Origin: Halorussus halobius
Lineage (GTDB): Archaea; Halobacteriota; Halobacteria; Halobacteriales; Haladaptataceae
Direction: 5' to 3'
Assembly: GCF_004765805.1 (NCBI RefSeq)
Contig: NZ_SBIU01000007.1
Coordinates: 62,001 to 126,000 of the forward strand
DNA length: 64,000 bases
The notes beneath the pieces are model-generated. The model was not told the origin of the DNA and did no database searches. It saw only the letters and a list, made by a program, of their open reading frames with translations. Position numbers and translations under genes: made by a program. Every line of letters starts with the position of its first letter. Within the stretch, counting starts at the first letter, position 1. This document shows positions 8,673-16,846 of the stretch, piece after piece.

Positions 8673-8683
8673 TTGGAATCCGA
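8673..8683. promoter_or_regulatory. TTnGAnTCnAA-type inverted repeat (candidate copper operator)
   Basis: The sequence TTGGAATCCGA, followed by AA, matches the recurring repeat except at one base. It lies about 43 bases upstream of the TATA-like element of the thioredoxin/halocyanin unit, similar to the spacing at copA and copZ-2. Confidence 0.45.
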
Positions 8684-8725
8684 AATCTGTGACCCTCACA
8701 GCTTTCGGATGTGAATAGAAGTGTG

Positions 8726-8733
8726 CTAAAAGC
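8726..8733 (+). promoter_or_regulatory. TATA-like box of the thioredoxin/halocyanin unit
   Basis: CTAAAAGC lies 21-28 bases before the ATG at 8754, the spacing expected for a leaderless haloarchaeal transcript. Confidence 0.45.
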
Positions 8734-8753
8734 ATAAGACCATACTAGCTACT

Positions 8754-9062
8754 ATGACGGAAGTTATCCTGTTCACACAGGAGACTTGTGGAGCGTGCGC
8801 AACGCAGCGAGAGAAAAACGAGGGTATCGAAGATGCGTATCCGGATGTCGAGTTCCGGGAGGTCGACATCCAGACCGATCTGGAGACGGCCGAGGAGTAC
8901 GGTGTCCGAAAGACGCCAACGACGCTCGTGTATGCAAACGGGGAACAGACGGCCGAGTTCATCGGCATCGTCGACCGGGACGAATTGGAGGCTGCCATCG
9001 AGAGCGCCGGCCAGCAATCGCCCGGACTCACGAACCGGCTCGCCAGCATCATCCGTGGATAA
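8754..9062 (+). CDS. thioredoxin-fold protein with CGAC active site
   Basis: A 102-residue thioredoxin/glutaredoxin-like protein. It begins with a beta strand (EVILFTQETCGAC), giving a C12-x-x-C15 redox pair, and keeps the cis-proline segment (VRKTPTTLVYANGE). The C-terminal helix is extended. It has no signal peptide, so it should act in the cytoplasm as a thiol-disulfide reductant. It is followed 19 bases later by the halocyanin-SHOCT gene, probably in one transcript. Its exact target is unknown; keeping thiols of a copper-handling protein reduced would fit the context. Confidence 0.88.
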   Translation: MTEVILFTQETCGACATQREKNEGIEDAYPDVEFREVDIQTDLETAEEYGVRKTPTTLVYANGEQTAEFIGIVDRDELEAAIESAGQQSPGLTNRLASIIRG

Positions 9063-9081
9063 CAGAAGCCAACCAGCTACA

Positions 9082-9828
9082 ATGACAGACTACAGTAGAC
9101 GCCAGTTCCTGGGAGCGCTCGGTGCTGGCACAGTCGCGAGTGCGGGATTCACCCAACCAGTCGCCGCACAGGAGACGCCCGTCGTGAAGATGGGCAACAA
9201 CTACTTCGACCCGATCGGGCTCCACGTCGAACCTGGCACGACCGTCCGCTTCGAGATAGCAGCCGGAGCTCACTCGGCGACGGCCTATCCGGACCGCGTT
9301 CCCGCCGACGCCACCGCCTTCGACAGCGGGACCATCTCGCAGGGGAGCTTCGAGCACACGTTCGAGGTGCCCGGAACGTACGACTACTACTGCATCCCTC
9401 ACAAGACGGTCGGCATGGTCGGTCGCATCGTCGTTGGTAGCCCTGGCGGTCCAGCTGAAGACAGCCCGATCCCGGACGGCGAGGTCCCAGACAGCGAAAC
9501 GATCGTCCAGAACGGCGCCGTTGCCGTCGGCTCGGACGTCGACGGCAGTGGGAGTACCGATGGCGGAATGATGGGTCCAGGGATGATGCACGGCCGGAAC
9601 GGTGGATGGTTCGGTGGGCTGCCGTTCGTCGGCGGGGCACTCGGGATGCTGGGGCTGGTCGGCGGCTTCCTCTACTGGGCAATGGGTCGAGGCGATGCAC
9701 CTCCAGAGAGTGACGATTCCGCTATGGAAACCCTCCAACGTCGTTACGCACGAGGCGAGATCGACGAAGAAGAGTTCCAGAAGCGTCGTGAACGGTTGGA
9801 GACTGGGAGTGAAGATCCATCTCGGTAA
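9082..9828 (+). CDS. halocyanin-like blue copper protein fused to a TM helix and SHOCT tail
   Basis: A 248-residue protein with a Tat signal (SRRQFLGALGAG, 5-16) and a cupredoxin domain (about 35-120) with the full type-1 copper set H64, C104, H107, M112 (AHSATAY and YCIPHKTVGM). A Gly/Met/His-rich patch follows (GGMMGPGMMH, 161-170), then a membrane helix (about 180-201) and a cytoplasmic SHOCT motif (213-240). The start at 9082 is chosen because the Tat signal begins there; the frame stays open upstream only inside the thioredoxin gene. Halocyanins carry electrons at the outer membrane face. A C-terminal TM-SHOCT anchor is unusual and links this protein with the SHOCT proteins upstream. Confidence 0.92.
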   Translation: MTDYSRRQFLGALGAGTVASAGFTQPVAAQETPVVKMGNNYFDPIGLHVEPGTTVRFEIAAGAHSATAYPDRVPADATAFDSGTISQGSFEHTFEVPGTYDYYCIPHKTVGMVGRIVVGSPGGPAEDSPIPDGEVPDSETIVQNGAVAVGSDVDGSGSTDGGMMGPGMMHGRNGGWFGGLPFVGGALGMLGLVGGFLYWAMGRGDAPPESDDSAMETLQRRYARGEIDEEEFQKRRERLETGSEDPSR

Positions 9829-10112
9829 GGCGCGGTGTCGTCGCCATTTCTACACGCCCGAGGTCCCTCGCTCAGGAGTCCTTCGAAGACCTGTTCCTAC
9901 GCCGCGGCACTTCTCCGCGGAACGTAAGCCGCACTCATCGGTGCCCAGAGAACGAGGGACACAGCAGCAACCAGAGTCCACCGAACCGTTTGCCCGATCA
10001 GACGGTCGTAGTGAAATCCGAGTCAAACTATCCAATTGAGCGAAGCTGGATATAGTGCTGTTTGGGTCTTCTCCCCTACAGTTACCGGAGTAAGTAGTCT
10101 ACTGGCCTGATC
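9829..10112. other. gap with a possible membrane-protein remnant on the minus strand
   Basis: No intact gene is visible in these 284 bases. On the minus strand an open stretch at 9897-10022 has no good start codon but encodes a tract like the last helix of a membrane protein (WTLVAAVSLVLWAP) ending in a basic tail. It could be the 3' end of a decayed gene or chance coding. Confidence 0.3.
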
Positions 10113-10865
10113 TTACTTCTCCTGTGTAATTCGGTAGTAGACGCCGATTGTGAGGACAGCTACGAGGAGGAGGTATCCAGTAGCCCACACCAATGAGAGA
10201 GTCGTATCTACGTCCGTTGTGAGTCCGGTATCGACCATCACACGGACGGGCCAATAGCCGGGGAGTAGTTTCATCCACCATTCGGGCTCGGACTGGATGA
10301 ACAGCGGATCCTGGAAGAGTCCGATATCGAGCATCGGGAGAATCAGCATTAGCCACATCCCGGCTAGGCGGTCGAAAACGGCCCCGACGAGCATCCCGAT
10401 GAGACCATACGTGACCGAGACGACGAGCATCGCTGCGACGAACCACCAGAGATGCTCAGGCTGGAAATCGACGAGCATCACGCCGACTGAGACGCCGGTA
10501 ACGATGAGAGTGATTGCTGCGAGGACCCCAAACCGGGCAGTGATTACCTGTCGTGCACGATAGCCGGCGACTGCCAGACGACCGTCTGTGTCTTTGGCTT
10601 CTCGCATCAGGAACAACCCGGCGAGTCCCGCGATGAGGGCGCTCGTAATCGGCGTCATAATCACGCCGTGGACCTCAGGCATCCCTCGCATGACCGTCAC
10701 CGTCTCACCGTCGACGAGCGTCCGAACCGGCATCTCGACGTCCTGGGTGACTGCGAACGCCAACGTGATGAACGAGACCGGTAGGACGACCAGTAGAGCG
10801 ACGAGGACGTAGTTTCGCGCCTGTTCTTTGATGCCGATTGTGAACGCCGTTGTCGTACGACTCAT
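10113..10865 (-). CDS. ABC-2 type transporter permease
   Basis: A 250-residue membrane protein with about six hydrophobic segments in the ABC-2 layout: a first helix near 20-40, a large outer loop, then a block of helices and a last helix before a short cytoplasmic tail. The ATG at 10865 overlaps the stop of the preceding permease gene in an ATGA arrangement; a GTG three codons earlier is the alternative. It is the last gene of a three-gene ABC unit (ATPase 11592, permease 10862, this gene), and the two permeases would form the membrane channel. ABC-2 systems are usually exporters. The substrate is unknown. Confidence 0.88.
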   Translation of the reverse strand: MSRTTTAFTIGIKEQARNYVLVALLVVLPVSFITLAFAVTQDVEMPVRTLVDGETVTVMRGMPEVHGVIMTPITSALIAGLAGLFLMREAKDTDGRLAVAGYRARQVITARFGVLAAITLIVTGVSVGVMLVDFQPEHLWWFVAAMLVVSVTYGLIGMLVGAVFDRLAGMWLMLILPMLDIGLFQDPLFIQSEPEWWMKLLPGYWPVRVMVDTGLTTDVDTTLSLVWATGYLLLVAVLTIGVYYRITQEK

Positions 10866-11599
10866 GCGGACCACCCACCACTGGTGCGCATCGTCACTCC
10901 GAACACTGCGGTGACGAGTACAAGCAGGACTAGCAGGTATCCGGCGACGAAGCCGAGATCACCCGTCGTATATGTGCCTTGGAACATCGCCTCCTGAAGG
11001 AGTTCCTTTGGATGATAGAGCGGGAAGTATTCCACGAACTCGGGAACGTCGGCGGCCAGCGGACTGTCGCCACTGAGGAACGCATCCATCATTGCAAGGA
11101 ACACCACGACGAGCGAGCCTTCGAACAGTCGTGGAAGGAGCGCCCCGACGAGTGCGCCAAGAAACGCATAGACGAGGCCGGCAAGTACGAGGAATACGAA
11201 CGTCAGGACAGGGGCTCCCGGTGAAATCGTCAGCCAGAGAACGCCGTAGTTTACGGCAGCCACGACAACGGTCACTCCTCCGAGCGCCGCTAATCGAGTC
11301 GCAAGCAGTGTTCGGGGTGGATAGCCTGTCTGAACGAGTCGCCGATCGGCTGCACGCGCACTAATCATCTGCGCGAGTCCCATCAGGCCGGCAATGATGG
11401 CGACCCCGAATATCGCTCCGAGAAGGCGACCTAGCTCGATCGGAATCGCCTCGACCGTCGGCATACTTGGTAACCCAGCCATTGCTTGTCCCCAGCCTTC
11501 GATAACGACAATCGGAAGGAGAAGTGCTAGGACAACATTCAGGGGGGTTCTGAGGAAGGTGGAGACGTTCGCCCGAATCCCCGTCCAAACCCTATTCAT
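10862..11599 (-). CDS. ABC-2 type transporter permease
   Basis: A 245-residue membrane protein with six predicted helices and the typical RRLVQTGYPPRTLLATRLAA segment between helices, as in ABC-2 exporters. The start MNRVWTG at 11599 is chosen. It overlaps the end of the ATPase gene by eight bases, while the longer form adds eleven residues inside the ATPase. It pairs with the second permease, whose start overlaps this stop by four bases. The two permeases are only distantly alike, suggesting a heterodimeric channel. The unit lies just downstream of an AsnC-TRASH regulator in the same orientation, so metal-dependent control is possible. Confidence 0.88.
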   Translation of the reverse strand: MNRVWTGIRANVSTFLRTPLNVVLALLLPIVVIEGWGQAMAGLPSMPTVEAIPIELGRLLGAIFGVAIIAGLMGLAQMISARAADRRLVQTGYPPRTLLATRLAALGGVTVVVAAVNYGVLWLTISPGAPVLTFVFLVLAGLVYAFLGALVGALLPRLFEGSLVVVFLAMMDAFLSGDSPLAADVPEFVEYFPLYHPKELLQEAMFQGTYTTGDLGFVAGYLLVLLVLVTAVFGVTMRTSGGWSA

Positions 11600-12323
11600 C
11601 GGTCTCTTCCCCCCGTTCACTGGCCGTTGCATCAGTCTCGCCTTCCTGGTCAGTCACGTCGTAGACCTGTCCGTCACGAACCTCATAGATGCGGTCGAGA
11701 CGACTTTGCTCTTCGATCAGGTGTGAAATCATCGTGACAGCTGTTCCGTCGGCAGCGAGTTCCTCGGCGAGATCCCAGAACGTGAGATACGTTTCCCAGT
11801 CGAATCCAGTGTAGGGCTCGTCCAGCATGAGGACGTCCGGATCGTGCATCAGGGCGATACTGAGATTGATTTTCTGCCGGTTTCCACCACTGAGTTGGTC
11901 GATTCGGTAGTCAAGGTACTGCTCGAAATCGAGTTTCGACGCCAAGCGGTGTTTGGCCTCGTCGATTTCTTCGGCGGTCATTCCGTATCCGGAACCGAAC
12001 AGTCGGAACGTCTCTCCGACCGTCAAGCGGTCGTAAAGCAGTGGTTCCTGTGGACACCAGCCAACGGTTCCCGTCCGTTCGACTGTTCCGGAATCCTGTT
12101 CGAGGACACCGACGAGGATGTTCATGAGCGTGGATTTGCCCGACCCGTTCGCGCCGACGATCCCGACGATTTCCCCCGTCCGAATTTCGAGATCGGCATC
12201 GGTGAGGACGGTCACTGACCGCGTAAATGGAAAACTCGATCCGTACGTTTTTTCAATCTCATTAGCACGGACGAGTACCTTGTTGCTTGTAGCTTCTCCT
12301 TTGGTGGTTGTGGACGCTTCCAT
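11592..12323 (-). CDS. ABC transporter ATP-binding protein
   Basis: A 243-residue ATPase subunit. It shows Walker A (GANGSGKST, about 57-65), a Q-loop (CPQEPLLYD), the ABC signature LSGGNRQK, Walker B (VLMLDEP) and the switch histidine (MISHL). The C-terminal 25 residues are an acidic tail after VRDGQVYDV. MEAS at 12323 is chosen as the start; a near-identical alternative lies four codons upstream. It energises the two ABC-2 permeases encoded directly downstream with overlapping ends. ATPases of this type drive export of drugs, lipids or ions. Nothing visible identifies the cargo. Confidence 0.93.
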   Translation of the reverse strand: MEASTTTKGEATSNKVLVRANEIEKTYGSSFPFTRSVTVLTDADLEIRTGEIVGIVGANGSGKSTLMNILVGVLEQDSGTVERTGTVGWCPQEPLLYDRLTVGETFRLFGSGYGMTAEEIDEAKHRLASKLDFEQYLDYRIDQLSGGNRQKINLSIALMHDPDVLMLDEPYTGFDWETYLTFWDLAEELAADGTAVTMISHLIEEQSRLDRIYEVRDGQVYDVTDQEGETDATASERGEETDE

Positions 12324-12431
12324 AGGTGTATACACACGCTTCTAATTCACTGCGATTACTGTTTCAAATCAAAACTATTTGCAGCAAACTCGTAAGCAAT
12401 CAGGAATTGAGTATACAGCTAATGCTAGACT

Positions 12432-13034
12432 CTAAGCATCAGATTTCTCTTGACTTTCTGTATACTGTTCCCTATACGTTGTTTCACAGTTCTCACTGCA
12501 AAACTGCTGGAGTGAACCACCGACACGGGTGGCTAGTCCGTCTTCACCGACAGTGGTTCCGCAATTTGCACATTTGAGTGCGGATTCAGTCCCCTCGGCA
12601 TACGCTGATTGAGCAGCGTTCGACAGCAGTTGTACGTCGTATCGCCGCACGTCAGTCAGTGGTAGATATTGCTGCGCCCAGTTTCCGACTGTATTCCGCG
12701 GCGGCGTCGCAACAGCTACGATTTCGCCCTCCGCAGTTGTGAATACGTGTTCTACGGCTGGGGTCTCGAGGATCGATTCTCGAAGAGAATCCGTCTTTCC
12801 GAGCTCAGGCTGGAGGCGTACCATGACGTGTATCCGGTTTTCGTACTGTGTGAGGTCGAGATCAACGGTGAATCGACGAATGACATCTTCTTGCTCCAAC
12901 TGACGGACGCGTGCTGAAACGGACGGGGGTGAAAGATTTACAGCCTCAGCAATAGTGCTGTAGGGTCGTCTCGCGTTCTCCGCTAAAAGACGGAGGATTT
13001 CGCGATCCGTGTCGTCAAGTTCTGGTTGGGTCAT
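12432..13034 (-). CDS. AsnC/Lrp-type regulator with C-terminal TRASH metal-sensing domain
   Basis: A 200-residue regulator. Residues 5-55 form an AsnC-type helix-turn-helix (RPYSTIAEAVNLSPPSVSARV), residues 60-140 a degenerate Lrp ligand domain, and 152-190 a TRASH zinc-ribbon-like domain with C155, C158, C179 and C183. TRASH domains on AsnC-type proteins are known as metal sensors of copper homeostasis in archaea (the CopT/CopR and VNG1179C type). It lies about 109 bases upstream of the ABC exporter and 59 bases downstream of the small YHS gene, all on the minus strand. A paralogue lies next to copA at 23403. Copper as effector is inferred from family and context. Confidence 0.92.
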   Translation of the reverse strand: MTQPELDDTDREILRLLAENARRPYSTIAEAVNLSPPSVSARVRQLEQEDVIRRFTVDLDLTQYENRIHVMVRLQPELGKTDSLRESILETPAVEHVFTTAEGEIVAVATPPRNTVGNWAQQYLPLTDVRRYDVQLLSNAAQSAYAEGTESALKCANCGTTVGEDGLATRVGGSLQQFCSENCETTYREQYTESQEKSDA

Positions 13035-13093
13035 CGAAAGGCGGAATGGGGGTGGGTGTGGGGGAGCTACGACGCAGGTGTGGGGTGTGACGG

Positions 13094-13234
13094 TTAGACG
13101 TACTCCTCCGGTGTCGAGGTGAACGTCTCCTTGCAGCCCTCGGCACAGAAGTAGTACGTCTGACCGTCGTACTCAGCTGTGGCCGCCGGATCACTTTCAT
13201 CGACGTCCATTCCACAGACTGGATCAGTTGCCAT
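13094..13234 (-). CDS. 46-residue stand-alone YHS-domain protein
   Basis: A complete short gene (46 residues, TAA stop) whose whole length is a YHS/TRASH-like domain: DPVCGM near the N-terminus (C7) and YYFCAEGC with C30 and C34, then KETF. It matches the second YHS domain of the permease at 4742 closely. YHS domains bind soft metals with cysteines, so this may be a metal chaperone or buffer. It lies 59 bases upstream of the AsnC-TRASH regulator on the same strand. Its small size means that automatic gene finders may miss it. Confidence 0.85.
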   Translation of the reverse strand: MATDPVCGMDVDESDPAATAEYDGQTYYFCAEGCKETFTSTPEEYV

Positions 13235-13583
13235 TCGGTTTCACCCCACATCAATGGTACGAGGGCCTGAATCAAGCAATTTGTTCTTAGCAATCCAAAG
13301 TCGGGATACATAGCGATTTGAGCCGTGCTGCACGGTTTGGCTTTTCTGACTCCACAATCAACGGTTAGTACCTCACAATCCCGAACTATCGTTCGAGTAT
13401 ACCAACGGATTCCTATCTGTGTCCTATATAAATACTGGAGTCTGAACCAATTCTAAACCTATGGGTCACGATCCACCACACGACAATCACGAGCAGTGAA
13501 GACCCCACAGGTCCATCCAAATTCGTGGATGCTCAAGCGTCGACGTGACGATCCGATTCTTTCTTGCGCCGTGCAAGTAGCAG
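13235..13583. other. intergenic region with a partial operator-like site and a tiny His-rich reading frame
   Basis: This 349-base gap is AT-richer than its surroundings. A partial match to the copper-type repeat (TTAGCAATCCAA at 13287-13298, spacing off by one) lies about 53 bases upstream of the YHS start. At 13461-13499 a 12-codon frame, ATG to TGA, encodes a peptide beginning MGHDPPHDNH, like the His-rich start of metal-pump genes. It may be the stump of a deleted gene. No other gene is visible. Confidence 0.35.
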
Positions 13584-14465
13584 TCAAGTAGTCTCTAGTT
13601 CCGCAACGAAGATAACGTGTCGCAGGAACGGCAGCGCGTGGTGAGCCTTCCGTACCTGCTCAGTAATCGCTGGGGGATCGAGATCATACGCTCCTAACAG
13701 TCGTTCAATGAGAGCCCGGAGCGGGCTCGTGAGTAGCTGGAGGTACAGCGTCGTCCACTTTCGGAAGCGTCCGACGCTGTGTTTCGTGATATCTTCGACC
13801 GCTTTGAGCTCAAAGCTCGTCTCGTCGAGAGCAGCTTTGTATCCTTCAACAGTACCCAAGGACGGCATATCCCACGCATCCGCAAATGAATCGACCAATC
13901 TCCGTTCCGTTTCAGTCACGTCTGACTGCATCACGAGATCGGAGACTACGAGAACCCCCTCGGGTTCGAGGGTATCTGCGACTGTAGCGAAAACGCGATT
14001 CCGCTCGGGGAGGTATACGAGTGCGTCGATGGCTGTACACGCGGTAAACGAGTCCCTGGTAAACGGGAGTTGTGTCGCGTCACCGATGATGAACTCGGAA
14101 TCGAGGTGCTTACCCCGTGCGTTCTCGGTTGCCATCTGGATGTTGTACGGAACGAGGTCGACACCAGTGACGTTGAAGCCGAACTGATAGGCGAGGTGGA
14201 GGGCTGGACCCCCCCGACCGCAGCCGACATCGAGGAGGCGCACTCCGTCGGTTGTGGGTAGATGCGACGCGACCCTTGAGCCGACTTCCGTGACGAGGCG
14301 ACGTTGACTCGAACCGGCTATATGTGGCTGGTACCACTCCGAGTAGCCGAGATTGAGGAACTCGTCAGTATCGAACAGGAGGTCGAACGCCCGCCAGATA
14401 TCGGCTCGCTCGCCGCGGTAAGAAAACTGGTCGGTGATTCGGTGGCGGAGAGTACTCTGATCCAT
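13584..14465 (-). CDS. class I SAM-dependent methyltransferase
   Basis: A 293-residue methyltransferase with the SAM-binding motif LLDVGCGRGGPAL and the acidic post-motif (VTGVDLVPYN). Motif II is IIGDATQLPFTRDSF and motif III AIDALVYLPERN. The fold resembles UbiE/sterol or phosphoethanolamine N-methyltransferases. The start MDQSTL at 14465 lies seven bases after the upstream Cys-rich gene, so the two are one operon. The methyl acceptor is not evident. The long C-terminal helices (about 200-293) may interact with membrane lipids or quinones. It is transcribed with a Cys-rich protein and, further upstream, a DUF411 lipoprotein. Confidence 0.9.
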   Translation of the reverse strand: MDQSTLRHRITDQFSYRGERADIWRAFDLLFDTDEFLNLGYSEWYQPHIAGSSQRRLVTEVGSRVASHLPTTDGVRLLDVGCGRGGPALHLAYQFGFNVTGVDLVPYNIQMATENARGKHLDSEFIIGDATQLPFTRDSFTACTAIDALVYLPERNRVFATVADTLEPEGVLVVSDLVMQSDVTETERRLVDSFADAWDMPSLGTVEGYKAALDETSFELKAVEDITKHSVGRFRKWTTLYLQLLTSPLRALIERLLGAYDLDPPAITEQVRKAHHALPFLRHVIFVAELETT

Positions 14466-14472
14466 CGGCCAC

Positions 14473-14844
14473 CTACTCGAGTTCGGAAACCTCCGAATAG
14501 CAGTACTCGGATTCGTCGCAGTACGCGAGGTCGGCACACCCGCGAGGACGCTGGTAGTCGATTCCCTTGTGCCGTCGGAGATACGTCACGTATCCGTCGT
14601 CGACGCGGTCCAGGATGTCGTGACAGATCCACTTCTCCCTAACCCACGTAGTGCCCAGATTTCGGTACGGACACAGGAAGATCGTCCGTTCGACCGAATC
14701 AACCTGTGGCGTCTCGACGATCCGGACACCGACAAGGCGATAGGCGATGCGAAGACGGGTAACGACCGATTCTGGCGTATTCGCGCCGAGGAAAAGGACG
14801 TATGCAAGCACGTATCCGAGATCGTGGAGGAGTCGTCGAATCAT
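14473..14844 (-). CDS. uncharacterised Cys-rich protein with N-terminal hydrophobic segment
   Basis: A 123-residue protein I do not recognise. An N-terminal hydrophobic stretch (about 8-22) is followed by a basic region and a domain with five spaced cysteines (CPYRN, ICHD, GCADLAYC and EYC), suggesting an iron-sulfur cluster or zinc site. It also has conserved-looking aromatic and charged residues (DRVDDGYVTYL). It sits between a DUF411 gene and a methyltransferase on the minus strand, seven bases from the latter. A redox or metal role is possible, but nothing more specific can be supported. Confidence 0.7.
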   Translation of the reverse strand: MIRRLLHDLGYVLAYVLFLGANTPESVVTRLRIAYRLVGVRIVETPQVDSVERTIFLCPYRNLGTTWVREKWICHDILDRVDDGYVTYLRRHKGIDYQRPRGCADLAYCDESEYCYSEVSELE

Positions 14845-14896
14845 TGTTTAGGGTGTCGACTGCCGTCCCAAAGTATCTTGACCAGGTGTTTTCTGT

Positions 14897-15391
14897 TCAG
14901 ATTTCGGTGTACACGTCACCTGTCTTTCCGCCGCCGAGTTTGTAGACGGTGAATGTGTCGGACTTCGTCCCGCCCATCCCCGGCGATCCAGCCGGCATCC
15001 CGGGCAACGCGATGCCGTCAATCGCCGGCTCTTCCTCGAGCATCGTCGCGATAACCTCGGCAGGAACATGTCCTTCGACGACGTACTCGTCGAGGACGAG
15101 TGTGTGACAGCTCTGTAGATCCGATGGAATACCGTGTTGGCGCTTGAGATCCGTCACGTCCTCGGTTTCGGTTTCCCCGAGCGTCGTGTCGAGCTGTTCC
15201 CGCAGGTACGACGCATATTTTCCACAACAGCTACAGCCTGGTGAACTGTATTGTTGGGCGTTCGTCACCGCTAGCGTTCCCTCGATATCCCACTCATCCC
15301 CACTCGATGACCCCAAACAACCGGCGGTTCCGAGTGCGACTGTCGTCGCACCGACCCGTAGTAGTTCGCGACGAGTTACGGCCCGTTCCAT
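14897..15391 (-). CDS. DUF411 metal-binding lipoprotein
   Basis: A 164-residue protein with a Tat-type signal (TRRELLRVG) and lipobox ending in GC, so it is probably anchored outside the membrane by a lipid on the cysteine. The mature part is a DUF411 domain: SPGCSCCGKY near the start, SCHTLVLDEYVVEGHVPAEVI, and the end GIALPGMPAGSPGM. DUF411 proteins (CopG-like) are linked to copper resistance in bacteria. I chose the ATG at 15391; the only upstream alternative at 15421 is a TTG, rare in haloarchaea. It heads the operon with the Cys-rich protein and methyltransferase. Confidence 0.9.
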   Translation of the reverse strand: MERAVTRRELLRVGATTVALGTAGCLGSSSGDEWDIEGTLAVTNAQQYSSPGCSCCGKYASYLREQLDTTLGETETEDVTDLKRQHGIPSDLQSCHTLVLDEYVVEGHVPAEVIATMLEEEPAIDGIALPGMPAGSPGMGGTKSDTFTVYKLGGGKTGDVYTEI

Positions 15392-15847
15392 ATGCTCGTC
15401 ACTTGGCTCGGAAGTATTCAATTGTACGTCGACCTTTCCTGTGTATTGAGAACGGATTCAAGCACGACGGGGAAGGTGACTTTCAGTTCTGAGGAGGAAA
15501 CCCCAAAGGTCAGAGTCCCGTATTCGTCTCTATGTGGCGACCCTCATCGGTCGAGGGTGCTGCCGTGACGGTTTTCCGTCAACGAGCATATCGGCCTTAA
15601 ATTGCGCCCAACATGACCCAGAGCATGACTCGTCGCACCGACTCCGACACTTCACTCCTCGAAACTGTGGGAAATACGCTCTCGTCGAACTGATGCGACT
15701 CCAAACGACGTCTCCACTCTTTTCGAAATAGACGTGCTATAGCGAGTTACTTGCGATAAAAGCCTCAAGTCACCACCCCAGAGACTGTTCTCCCGGTTTC
15801 GATTCTTAACAGAAAGCACGGTAAATCGTCGTTACGTATAGATATGT
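15392..15847. other. intergenic region, one possible 26-residue frame
   Basis: No convincing gene is present in these 456 bases. A 27-codon frame (15613-15693, plus strand) encodes a Ser/Thr-rich peptide, MTQSMTRRTDSDTSLLETV and seven more residues, that could be a microprotein or the stump of a lost gene. Another frame from a GTG at 15534 shows no haloarchaeal amino-acid bias. An AT-rich stretch ahead of 15848 is the likely promoter of the UspA gene. Confidence 0.35.
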
Positions 15848-16846
15848 ATGAACTCCCCCAGCCATCTAGAAGTTCGAGAAGGTGCGGACATCAACCTGTA
15901 CAACCAGATCCTCATTCCACTCTACGGAGCTGATATAAGGGACTCAGTGGTCCAATATGGCCTATCACTTGCAGAAACGTATGATGCGGCTCTCCACGTG
16001 TTATATATTCAAGATGAGGAACGCACGGAGGTGGAATCCGATCAAGTCACTAAACAAGAGGAATGGGACGCAGCAGCGGTAATTGAACCCGTGGTGGATC
16101 AGGCCCACTCGCTCGGACTCAATGTGATACCAGCAGTGGATAGTGGGCACTCTCCAGGTGTTATTCGGGAATACGCTGAGGAGAATGATATCGATTTGCT
16201 TGTCCACCAGAAACCTACACAGACTAGATTAGCACGAATTCTCCGGAGAGACGTCTCCAGCCACATCATTCAAAATATCTCTCTTCCTGTCTTGACGATA
16301 CCTGATATGGATCCCTCTGATCCGGTAGGAGAGTTATCTACTAGTCAGTTCACAGATATTCTCGTGCCTACGGATGGATACGACGAGGCATCTGTGGCCT
16401 TCAAACATGGGCTACAAATTGCTAAACGGTATGATGCAACCCTACATGGACTTTTTATCATTTCCGAACAGTCCTATTCGAGTCGGCCTGGATTCACGTG
16501 GGAAGAGGTCACTGACTCTTGGGAACAGCGGGGAACTCGGCTCTTGGAGGACATTACGGAGAAGGCAGCGACCTTGGACGTTCCTGTCCGAACTACGTTG
16601 AGCTTTGGTCAACCTCAGCAGGAGATTCTCAAATACACTGAGGTGACTGACATCGACCTTGTTACAATGGGGACACGAGGATTGACTGGCATTCGTCGGC
16701 TATTACAGGGAAGCGTCGCAGCTCAAGTGATCGAGGAAGCAGATTACCCCGTTCTAACGATTAACCGAAGGACAGCTGAATTGAAAAAACACCCGTACAC
16801 CTTTCTTCGAAAGACAAACCAGAATCGGAAGTCAAGGCTATATTGA
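15848..16846 (+). CDS. tandem universal stress protein (UspA, two domains)
   Basis: A 332-residue protein with two Usp domains. Domain 1 (about 20-150) starts YNQILIPLYGADIRDSV and lacks the glycine ATP loop. Domain 2 (about 175-312) starts FTDILVPTDGYDEASV and keeps the GTRGLTGIRRLLQGSVA nucleotide loop, so only the second half is likely to bind ATP. UspA proteins help cells survive stress by unclear means. The gene and its flanks are visibly AT-richer, and the protein less acidic, than most neighbours, which suggests separate origin. It is not in an operon. A second UspA-like gene at 29340 is broken. Confidence 0.9.
   Translation: MNSPSHLEVREGADINLYNQILIPLYGADIRDSVVQYGLSLAETYDAALHVLYIQDEERTEVESDQVTKQEEWDAAAVIEPVVDQAHSLGLNVIPAVDSGHSPGVIREYAEENDIDLLVHQKPTQTRLARILRRDVSSHIIQNISLPVLTIPDMDPSDPVGELSTSQFTDILVPTDGYDEASVAFKHGLQIAKRYDATLHGLFIISEQSYSSRPGFTWEEVTDSWEQRGTRLLEDITEKAATLDVPVRTTLSFGQPQQEILKYTEVTDIDLVTMGTRGLTGIRRLLQGSVAAQVIEEADYPVLTINRRTAELKKHPYTFLRKTNQNRKSRLY

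Noticed and set aside
8788-9081. N-terminal extension of the halocyanin-SHOCT gene
   Set aside because: The added residues lie inside the thioredoxin gene and are a frame-shadow; the Tat signal begins at 9082.
15534-15731. 65-codon frame with GTG start
   Set aside because: Composition is unlike haloarchaeal proteins (low acidity, many Cys/His/Ser), with no promoter or ribosome-binding signal.
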